Source of the DNA: Sclerodactyla briareus
Taxonomy: Eukaryota > Echinodermata > Holothuroidea > Dendrochirotida > Sclerodactylidae
Length of the DNA: 64,000 nt
Direction of reading: 5' to 3'
Assembly: GCA_026419785.1 (NCBI GenBank)
Contig: JAODTK010005785.1
Coordinates: 1-64,000, forward strand
In this document: piece after piece, positions 50,901-62,900 of the stretch
Numbering within the stretch: the first letter of the stretch is position 1
Layout: the number at the start of each line of letters is the position of its first letter
Notes under the pieces: model-generated
The model's database searches: none
The model's input: the letters and a program-made list of their open reading frames with translations, nothing else
What the model was told of the DNA's origin: nothing
Program-made: the position numbers and the translations under genes

Positions 50901-53900
50901 GATGATAGCAAGCTGTGATGCTCGCTGCCTCGGTGTGACCGCAAGTGGTGGGGTGATGACCGCAGGCCCCCATAGCCAGTGAGTGTAAACTGGACCGCAG
51001 ACTTGCAGGATTTTGACTGCAAGTTTTGAACCAGATTTTGAAGAATTCGAAGATCGCCAAGTTTAGTAATGGCAAAAAAAAAATATTAAAGACATTGCTC
51101 AGCTCGGGGGATGCGAAAAGTAGATCGATGGAGTGGGTTCTTTTGGCTGTGAGTGGACCAACTCATTGATAGTTATCAAAGGGATCCAGACAACAACCTT
51201 CAAGATGAAACAATTTTGGTTCGGGTCACCGCCGTGAGTTTCTCCATCCAAAAAAACAATCACCGCTGTTGCAAATGCTGCGGCCGATTCCACAATTGAA
51301 GGTGAGCTGTGCGAACGTCCAAGACTGTTGTGTGCAGTGACCACAAGTATTGCAGTCTTGAAAACTGCCACTGAGGGAGACAGGCTTAGATAATCAGGGA
51401 AGAACGAACCATCAAGACATACGAGAAGAATGTCAAATGATTTCAGTTTGCCTGCATCACTAATAGATTATCCAATTACAGCATACTCGAGAGTTTGGCT
51501 AGAGATATCATTGACACAGTGCTATAAGTAAAAAGATGTTACAAGGATTTCTTTTTTTGTCACCTCTCACAACAGGCTCAAGCGGTTGGTAATTAATCAA
51601 CCTACATCAACAGACAATATTTTGGCCAGGATTATGCAAATCAGACACTCGAATAGCATTCTGCGCTGAAAAACATATCGTTCATCTACCTAATATCCAG
51701 TGCCTATGTGCCAAAGACATTGTCATAGGTCCACTGGGAGCTTGAACAGTAAAAATACATGAAGCATGGTAATTATTGTGACTTATATCAAAATCAAAAC
51801 CGGATGGATCGCAATACCACATCCAAATTCATTAGAATCGGGTTTAAAAGTTCGGGAGAAATCTGATAAAGAGAAAGTGACACACACACGCACACATGCA
51901 AAAGTGAATGTGAGTCTCCTCCTGAGACTTTGGTTCAGGCAAGACGAAGAGCAGGGAGAAAATCAGGATTCAAAAAAAAAAAAAACTTACTTCCCACATT
52001 CTTGGCGAGCTCACACCAGTCCCTCCTGCGATGTCGGACCTTCACTCTCTGTTGTACATGGACAGAACCATCGGGGGGCTTCTCCACAGCGAGGGCAGCA
52101 TACTAGAAAGAAACGACCAGAAACCAAAAGACTCGGTGATTCCTGGTTCCAAGTTCTCAATTTTTCCCCGACATGAGTTAAGTCTCTGCTCAAAATAAGA
52201 GCAATAGCATTAATTCCCAAGCCATGTTCCATGACAGTGAAACCACGTTTTCCCCCTCACATCACCCCACCCTACTACTCAAATAGCATAAAAAAACAAT
52301 TGTGTCCCAAAATTGACCCCATACTTGATTTCTCACAGTGCATTCATGGCTCTTTGACGACTTTTATCTCAAATTCCTGAAAAATCCCATAGGTACTAAC
52401 GTGGTTCAATGATGATCAACACTACTGTGATAAAAAACCTTATTTTAGCCTCTTAATGAGATTTAAACTCTCAAAATTCCCAAACCACTAGTCCATCATA
52501 TCACTGACCCATGTCACAAAGAACACTATGCCAGAGTTTGGTAAACATCTGTCCAAGGACAGAAGTTTAAGTCTGAAAATGGCAGAAGTGTAAAGACTGG
52601 ACGAAGGATCCCAAAGCTCAACCAGCAGAGGAGCTGTTTCAGGCAAACATTAGGAAATTACTTCTCTCTTCAAGGAGAAGCATCGACTTGTAGGACACCA
52701 TCGATTGTCAATCTCCAATAGCTTATAGAGCTTGTTGACCTCAGACTTCACCTGAAATAGTTGACAAACAGAGGCAAAAGTCATTATGAAGGACAGGAAA
52801 TTGAGGGGCTGTGACCCCCCAAAAAAATTTGCCATAACACAATATATTAAGCTATGCAAACCCTGTGTCCTGCAGGTTGGTGGGGATGGATTCAAGTTGG
52901 GCGTGGAATCCCTGTGGGTGGGGCCTCACATCGGCCACCCCCACAGGCAAGTCCACTCCGAAAGGTCCCGCTCCGTGTAGGTCTGACTGGATGGTATTGT
53001 ATAGACACTCGGCAGCAGTCTTTCTGGCTTGAGTCAAGAAAACCAAAACCTAGGTCTAAACTGTCAATTGCTAGAAGAGAATTGGAAAAGCATGGTTCAT
53101 AACCTGATAAACTTAATTGCGGAGGAAAAGGAGCAAGATGAGTGCAAGACCCGAATCCTCCACTGTAAAAAACAGGACGGAATGTCATGCCACCTGAGGA
53201 GGTGATATTAAAATCTGGTTGTAACAGGTCCGCATTGAAGATTGTAATCTTCAGAATCATAGGAAACCATACGGCGAGAAGGTGGCTCCTGCCGTAATGT
53301 GGGAAAAAAAGGAACCCTGATCACTCTGTTTAGAAAAGTATCCTTTTTCAATTTTAACTACTGCACAATTTGAAGTTGGTAGAGCTATCTAATACAAAGA
53401 ACTGGTCTCACACTTGACGCAGACCTGGAGTCTAGCAGTATTCGAAATGTGGAAGCTTTGCTTAGAGTGTCATTTGCAATGGACCTGCTTCCTGCCTGCG
53501 CAATGTGTCAAGAAATGGTAACACTTTTCAGCTCTGACACCTCACCTAGCCAGTAGGGGCCATGTCAGTCCTGACCCTAGGATGGGCTGGCCCCCCCCCC
53601 TAATAAGGATAGCTGGAAGAGCTTACTCATCTGTGGAAACTGAAAGCATATTCCACAACGATTTCTACACCTCTTGCATTGGTTCTGATGTTAGACAGAC
53701 GGGACAATAGTTGAAAGAGGCAATTTCAAAACTTTATCATAAAAAATTGGAAATAGATGAAAAAATTGCAAAGAAGAACTTGTGTGATACTGTTGTTTGA
53801 CCATACCCTTGAGTAATAGGTCGATGCGGCACCATGGTGGAGTGCCGGGCGTGAGTCTATTGATGGAAGTAGTAGCAATCCAGAAACGCCACTCTAAAAA

Positions 53901-56900
53901 AGTGGGCCAATATATCAGCCCATATATTCTTCATTCTGTCGAGATTTGGCACAAACCTTGTTCCATCTATAGACTTGTGCTATTCCCACAGTTGGTGTTG
54001 ATCATGATTGAGTCTGTGTCGCCGTAGATCACATCGAGATCATCTGCACAAACAACAACCAAATATTCATACATGGGTAGTAAGAGCAATTGCTGAAGGC
54101 AGATTGTTGACTACAGTCCCAGAAGCCCATCCAAGGATTAAAAACTGATTTTTTTTGTTAATTATACATAGTTGTATAAAACTTAATTCCAGTGCCAGTG
54201 ACGATAAACAGTTACAGACGGGGCCCAAATGTAGTAGGGACAAAAAGTTTACCCAGGAACACGCCTGGCCCCTCTATCTAACAAGGCGGTTCGTGAAACA
54301 CAAAGCTTTCCGGTTTCATGATCGTAGTTGTTTCTGGTACTATTTAGTATCTAACCCAAAATTTTTTATTAAACAAATGTGTGATTGAAAAAGCAATCGC
54401 GCAAATATCTCATTTCCCGGCCCCATTATCAACAGAGGGACATATTAAAGTACGATTCCTAAAATACAAGGGACATGTATGTAGGAAATTAGTGTGTAAA
54501 AGTGAATTATAACCGGTGGATAATTCTGTACTAAACACGGCTGACCCAAATAAGGATGATGCGCGACGACTCGCAATGCCGTGCGTTCAGATAAACGACA
54601 CAAAGTCGAACGCGGCAAGTAATTTTACGCGGTTTAGCTGTCGCAACAAGATAACGCGATGTAAAGTTGCACGGTGCGTGTTAGTCGCTCGCAACAGTTT
54701 GTCGAACACGCTTGAAACGTTTTGCTGCCAATTTTAGGCAGTATTATCACACTTTTGTATGGAACATTGTAAAGGGAATGGGGATTTATGATGCGGAATA
54801 ATGAACCGATACGCAGGCCTTTGTTTGCGAATTGAAACCGGTTGAGTCAAAAGCCATGGCTGCGCATCCTCGGCTTTTCCAACCTCCTATTATGACGTCA
54901 TCCCGTTTCAGGCGCAACAAAGGCCCTTGATCTGTTCATTATTCCCTAATAGTATTCTGTAGATAACAGTAGCGAAGCTGTTGTAGTTTCTAACAGCCAA
55001 TTGATTTTTTATATCTCGGCGTTGGGACTTGTTCCCAAAATGATTAGTAGGTTTACTCAATTCGTGGGGGGGGGTAAGTGGATTGATTACTTTTAAATCA
55101 TCTTCAAGACTCAATGTGGTCAAAGTTATGGGGTCCCGATACAAAAGACAAAAAGAAGGTATGGCTATTTATAGAACTAGCTACTAAGAGGGTCACTCTC
55201 CTATTTGACGAGGGGGTGAGGTCCTACACCAAGGTTGGGCTTATTCTCCCGCCCCCTTCTCCCTTCCCAGTTCTCTTACAGGCGACGACCCCCATGTTCT
55301 GGCCTGGTACACGATCAGTGTTTCATCTATTAGTCACCAATGCGCACCAATTACAAGGCATTTAATGATTTGATTTAAGATTCTGGTATTAGCATGAACA
55401 CAGAAACACCCTCAAAACAGGACCAATTTCCAAATCCGTAGGAATGATTATTGACAATTCTACCATATTAAGTTTTGTGAAATGTGACTAAGATTGCCTA
55501 AATTATGCAAATTAGACAATGATCAACTTTGCTGTTTCAAGAGCCATTTCTCAATTCACTATCCAGGACCAATTGGAACCAACCTAAACATTCATGGAAT
55601 TCAACAACTTGAACATTGGCTGAATCAAGCAATTTATAAACACTGCAACCCCTAGTGACCTGATTCAATGTTAACATTTGGCGAGACCTAAAGGAGACAC
55701 AGATCATAAGAAGTAGTCCTATTCTATAAAGTTCGTCTGTATATCCTCAGGGTCACCCAAAAGAATGTTTATTATCAGCCTCCCGAGGGAGTTATCCCCC
55801 CCACCCCCCCCCCCTGCTATCGCACAGGTGAATTGACAAAGTGATACCACTATGTCTCTTCCTTGAACACATGCAGGCGAAACAAAAATCAGTTTTTGTC
55901 CCCTATGTGACCTTTAAGGACTTCAAGAGCAGGGCGGTTGGTTTTTTTTTTATAAAAATTTACTCTCCAGTGATGCATCCACTCCTAGAAGCTATTGCAT
56001 TCCAATGAACACGCCTAATGTTACTGAGAAAGAGCTATTTTAAATAAACTTTGATCCCTTTGTAACATACCAAAGTATGAGTCCGATCGAAGAGCGGGAG
56101 TTGTTTACCTCATAAAGCAAAAAAAGCTCTATCACCATCCAAAACAATAACCAGTTTATTGTTTTTGGCCCGTAACTCCTTAAATAAAATAAGCACATTT
56201 ATTCAAAGAAGCAAGCTTCAACCACATGACCACCCGACAGTAGGTCAAATTGAGGTCCCCGAGGTCACACCACATGCAGGTCAAACAATTAATCACAATG
56301 GAGAACCCCCGCCTTCACAGTATCCAATCTCCGATTTTATGGCAGAGATAAGAAAACAGTTTTTGACCTCTAAGTGACTGAATGACCTTCAATGACACGG
56401 CAGTTTTTATGAAAATTGTAACTCTCCATGTATACATCCACTCCTAGGAGCATTTGACATTCTGATGAACCTGACCAGTGCGATTGGCAAAAAGGACTAA
56501 AATCAGTTTTTTGACACCCTACGGACCTTTGATGACCTTCAATGACATGGCGGTTTTTGGGTTTTATCTAAAAATTGTTACTCTCCATGTGACGCATCCA
56601 CTCCTAGTAGCGTATTGCATTCCAATAAACGCGCCCAATGTTATTGCAAAAAGCTATTAATTAAAACTTGACCCCTTTGTAACTAACCAAAGAAGTGTCC
56701 CTATCTCGAGCGAAGCGGGAGTTGGTCTCCTTCCTAAAGCACACAAAGTCTATCACATATCAAAAATAACCAGGGTTTTTTTTTTGCCCTCAGAACGCCT
56801 TAAATGAGCACATTGATCCCAGACTCAAACTTTAACCAAATGACCAACCCGACAGAGGTCAACATGAGGTCAGAGGTCACACACATGCAGGTCAACAACT

Positions 56901-59900
56901 TATATCACAATAGGAACTTCCAGCCTTCACAGATATCAATTCTCCGATTATGCCCAGGAAACAGTTTTTGACCCCTAAGTGACCTTGAATGACCTTTAAT
57001 GACATGCCAGTTTTTAATGAAAATTTTGTAACTCTCCATGTATACATCCACTCCTATGATCATTTTCATTCTGATGAACATGCCCAGTGCTATTGGCCAA
57101 GTACTAAAATCAGTTTTGACCCCTACGGGACCTGTGATGGACCTTCCAATGACTGCGGTTTTTTACCAAATTGTTACTCGCCATGGTGACGCAAATCCAC
57201 TCCTATAAGCATACTGCATTCCAATAAACAAAATACGAACGCCCAATGTTTATGCAAAAAGCTATTAAATTAAAACTTTGGGCCCCCTTGTAACTACCAA
57301 AGTAGTGTCCGATCGAAGCGGGAGTTGGTCTCCCTCATAAAGCACACAAGGTCTCAATCACATTCCACAATAACCATTTTTTTTTTTTTTTTGCCCCTAA
57401 CTCCTTATGAGCACATTTATTCAAGCACTCACCTTACCACATGACCACCCCGACAGAGGTCAAAATGAGGTCAAGGTCAACAACACATGCAGGTCAACAA
57501 TTATATCACAATAGTGAACATTCCAACCTTCACCGATATTCAATTTCTCCGATTAAGGGCCAGCAAACAAGTTTTTTGACCCCTAAGTGACCTTGAATGA
57601 CCTTTAATGACATGGCAGGTTTTATTATGAAAATTGTAACTCTCTCTCCCTTGATACACCACTCCTAGAGCATTTTGCATTCTGATGAACATGCCCATGC
57701 TATTGCCAAAAATGTACTAAACAAAATCAGTTTTTTGACCCCTACGTGCCCGTTGATGACCTTCCCCAAATGCACATTGTGTTTTTTATGAAATTGTTTA
57801 CACTCCATGAATGCATTTCCCTGGGGCTCATCCCCTAGAAGCTAATTGCAAATCCAATGAACACGCCTAATTTTATTATTTGCGAAAAGCTATTAAATTT
57901 AACTTGACCCCTTGTAACTACCAAAGTAAAGTGTCTGATCGAAGCGGCGAGTTTGTCTCTCCTCCTCCATAAAGCACACAAAGGTCTATCACAATATCCC
58001 AAAAAAAAAACCAGTTTTCGTTTTTTTTTTTGCCCGTAACTCCTTACATGAGCACATTTAGTCAAGACTCCACCTTTAACCACTTGACCAACAGACAGAG
58101 GTCAAAATGAGGTTTCAGAAGGTCACACACACACCACATGCAGGGGCAACAATAATATCATCACAACTGGGCGACCTTCCAGCCCTTCACATATATTCAC
58201 AAGCTTCATTAGATCAACCAACTTAAATATGCATAAATTATGTCAAATTTTGACTCGGTAATGGCAATTAGTAACATTATGACCTCTGGGACTCCTCGTC
58301 CCTACTGTAAACTTCATTGGACCTTAGATAAACCATCTCCACCAAGTTTCTCAAAATCAACAACTCTTCAGAAATTCGCAGAAATTATGCACATTAGACT
58401 ACTTAATTAGCATATATCATGGGCAGAATCCTAATGAAATTCGTGTACTCTTCATAGTGTGTTATATACTCCGACGGCCTCACCAATGCAATCTACCGAT
58501 CAGGATCTCTTGTCCACAAGCTCCCGGGCCAAATTTCATAATATGCAATTTATGCAAAGAGTATGGTACTTCGGGACGAAAGTGGATGCAAATCGGGGCA
58601 AAATCTTCACTGCGACCTCACAAAAAGGGTCCCAGCTGATGGCTTTCACGGTTCATGAGTGCAGAGATATCGAACTGAACATATGACAGGACGCATGACA
58701 AGACGGACGGACAGAACGGACAGACAGATGGACAGACAGGAACAGACACACACACAACAAAGGACCACTATGTCGGCTCTTGAACAAAGTTAGCGAGACA
58801 AAAATCCATCTATTCATGTAAAACAAACAGAAAGAAGAACACAATAGGTTCCACAAAATCTGATACTATGTGGAAAGCTACCAAACTTTATGAGCGTAAA
58901 TTGCCCCAGAACTGCACGGGATTAAAAAAAAAAATTTACCTTCTCCACCATCTCATGGTATGCACAGGATCTGTTGGGGGAAATAAGACACGATATTATG
59001 CCTATACGGGTATTATAGTTCTCTACACGATCGGTGATGACTGCTGCGTAATATAGTATAATGGAACCGATGGCTGTTGTCACCGACAGTTCCACATACA
59101 GAGTAGTGGCAGCAGGAGCAGACAGATCAGTGCTTAATGGGCTCAGGTTCGCAAGAGTCCCCTATTACCACCAGGGGGGAGTGAGGGGAAAATTAATGAT
59201 AAAATGCATTTTCCCGAGGAGAACACACCACAGTGGGCTGAAACCCACAACCTTGGGGTTCACCAGTTTCAAAGGCTTAAGGCAATGATCCACAGCAACA
59301 TAATGATAGGAAGAATCTTGACTAGTTTGTGCATACTGTTGCTATTTAAATATTTACATTACCTCTCAATGGCTTGCATTATTAATAGAACAAACCCCTT
59401 ACCACTGGGGGGTGAAGGAAATCATGGTTCGATTCCCAGTCGGGCATACAGAGGGCCTGGCAATGGTATCAGTTATCTTCTGCTGGTGTGCGCTCAGCAC
59501 AGAGACAGTCAGGGAGGGAATGACTGTTTCAGGCAACACTGAACCGCATCATCTGACATTCACAGCAGTGGGCCCGACCGAGGTGCCAGGATTGTTGTCA
59601 CCCCACCCCCTCCCACTCTCTGCAGTTAGGCGCTTTCGCAGTATATCCCCAAAACTTTCCTCCCTTTTCCTTTCAATAGCCTTTTAACTTTTGACAGTAG
59701 TGTACAAAGAGAATCTGCTTGGTTCTAACACAAGATTTGGCGTGTTATGCACGAGTGACCTCTTCCCTATTTATGTTTGGCAAACAGACTGTGATGCGCC
59801 TCTCGTAATTCCTGTTGCTTAAGTTGAACTTGCTAGCGTGGCTTGGTCCCCCCTTCCCCCATGGCATGCAGTGATTCGAGTCATGCTTTGGTATTCCTTG

Positions 59901-62900
59901 TTAGATATGATGCCATTCGAGGTGCGGGGTGGTTGTGGGCACAAAATATCATTGGTGCCTAATAGCTCTTAAGTGTGTATGGACTTGAATTGCTTTAGTA
60001 ATAAGATCTTCCTGGAATCCTTTTTGTACTGATGAGTATCATGTCAACTGGTACACAATGTATTTTTTGCCTTCTGGAGCTTCCATATGGTGTATCCATA
60101 TCAGTTTGACTGAATCCTGCTGCTATGAGACCTATCCAACTCTGTAAATCATCATTTACAGCCTGTTCAGTCACTCTTTCGAGTCTGTCCTCAAGTGATT
60201 TTCCGCTATAATGGCATCTTCCGGCTGAAGTGGCTGTAAGCTTGACACTACAGGCAGAGCATTACTGGTGTCCGATCCACATAAGATTACCAAGACCTCT
60301 GTACAATCAGGCAGCCTCGAGTGTCCTGCTGTATTAAACAGACAGTGGTTCCGAGGGGAGGGGGTCTTACCTCTCCTGCCGCTTGAGGTGACCAGAGCTG
60401 CCCGTGGTCTGACGTTGGAATCTGGAGTGAGAGAACCCGAGGCATCCGTACATGCTGTTGGCTGGGTCACTTCAGTCCTTCTTTCGGATAATCATACTGT
60501 AGAAATACAAAAGTAAGAGAATGGATGGTTGTCACACAACCCTTCCCCTACTATACTGCAATACACACATAAAACTACCTACTGTGCTAGAGTAATATAA
60601 TTGAATAATACCAAACGTTCACTGATTTTGTGTGTGCATATAATTGGTCAATGAAGATGCATGGTTAACTCCAGGTAAGCAAGGTTCAACTTTATTTTGG
60701 ATTTGTGATCACTTTGACCTCTGGTGACCAGAAATTGCAGTGGACTTGGAAAAGAAATCACAATTTTTTCCCCATGCAAATTGGTATAATGAGATTGCAA
60801 CTTGAGGTCACAAAAATACTGCAATGACAATATGACATTAGGGTGACTGCAAATTAATTAATGGGTGGATTCCAATCTCCTTAATGGGTGAATTTACAAT
60901 TGTCTGCGTTCTCTCAAATAAAATACTTCTCACAAGATGGTAATAGGGATCGATTGTAAAGATCTGTGAAGGGGTTCAATCTTGATCGGCATAAGCCGAG
61001 CTCCCTCACTCAACAATAGAGGGCGCAAATCCAACCACAGCATTCAATGTGGTAGGCGAAGAAAATTGAGAATGTCTCCCTCTATTCCACCGTCTCCTAG
61101 CTTCAAAATGATATATGCCATAGTTGTGTGTATACCAGTAACGTTCATATAATCAGCGCAGGTGAGGAAAACCACTGTGAAATATGGTGTCTGCACAGGA
61201 GAAGCCTATGTACATCATATATGTACGGTGTTAGCACGAAAGGGAGATCATACAATGGAAGTCGGATTAAACAAGAACACATATTATTGGAAAAGCATCC
61301 ACGTTACGGAATTTGCTAAATTGAGCGAGTCACGACGCGTGAAGAACAGCAATATAGGAAGGGGAAAGAGAGCGACATAGGTCTGGATATTCTATATTCT
61401 ATTATAGCAATTTCATCATAATTCAGTACATTGCAAAATTTCCCCAAAGGTACAATTCAAGTAGACATAGATTGTCGCATAATATTTGTCAAGTGAGTGT
61501 TTTCAGGTTGAACACACCAAACGATTAGAAATACATCTTTCATAGCTATAATTGATGATATTCCTTCCATTTTCTTCCTTCTTACTTGTAATTTGAGGTC
61601 AGGGTTCAATTTCAAGTCTGGTGCCTTCATGAGCTGCTTGACCTGTCGTCTCCTCTCAACGAGGCGTCTGATCTCTGTCGGGAGGATCCCTGGTTGAAGA
61701 TCGCTGTCAGGGACGCTGGGTATCCAGTCCTGCTCGTCCGATGTCTGTCATCGCCAAAACGAGAAGAGAATTGAAGCTTCATGGAAAACTGCAGAGACTC
61801 GTAAAGCTACATTCACTCAACCTGCATTGAACGGTATTCACTAAGAATTGCACGGGGTGTTTATTTATGGAGCAATTCCACCCCGCAAAGTTTAACAACT
61901 CCAGTACAGCAACATGGTGCCGATTTTCGGGGTGTTTATTTATGAGGCGTTCTCACCCTGCAAAGTTTCACAACTTCAGTAGAGCAACAAGTGTCCATGT
62001 TTTACAACCAAACATCGTAGCTCTTGAAACATAGATTATCATATCGAAGAGATGACACGACCATGCAGAGACGAGAGCAGGAATTGGTTTTCATCCTATC
62101 CATCCGAGGAGAATACGGGACAGGGAGCATACAATAATCTGGTTCAAGAGCTCTCTGGTAACAAAAACATCTTGATAGATGGCTACTGATGTTACCAACA
62201 ATAATTGCTTCATTGGAAACCTAGTTGTTGACCTCTGGCTGGGCAACATGGAGATTATATTGTATGCAGTAATGGTGGATTATACTGTACATAGTAGATT
62301 ATACTGTGGAGATTATACTGTGTGCAGTAATGGTGGATTATACTGTATATGGTAGATTATACTGTGGAAATTATACTGTGTGCAGTAATGGTGGATTATA
62401 CTGTATATGGTAGATTATACTGTGGAGATTATACTGTGTGCAGTAATGGGGATTATACTGTATATGGTAGATTATACTGTGGAGATTATACTGTGTGCAG
62501 TAATAGTGGATTATACTGTATATGGTAGATTATACTGTGGAGATTATACTGTGTGCAGTATGGTGGATTATACTGTACATAGTAGGTTATACTGTGGAGA
62601 TTATACTGTGTGCAGTAATGGTGGATTATACTGTACATAGTAGGTTATACTGTGGAGATTATACTGTGTGCAGTAATGGTGGATTATACTGTATATGGTA
62701 GATTATACTGTGGAGATTATACTGTGTGCAGTAATGGTGGATTATACTGTATATGGTAGATTATACTGTGGAGATTATACTGTGTGCAGTAATGGTGGAT
62801 TATACTGTCTATGGTAGATTATACTGTGGAAATTATACTGTGTGCAGTATGGTGGATTATACTGTATATGGTAGATTATACTGTGGAGAATAAACTGTGC

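Noticed and set aside
51099-51371. POLA1 thumb exon on the minus strand
   Set aside because: The word SIVES faintly resembles TIVEN, but the surrounding frame does not fit; the 50441-50516 segment fits position and words better.
62258-62890. CRISPR array
   Set aside because: The repeats are contiguous 57-59-base units without unique spacers, in a eukaryotic intron.
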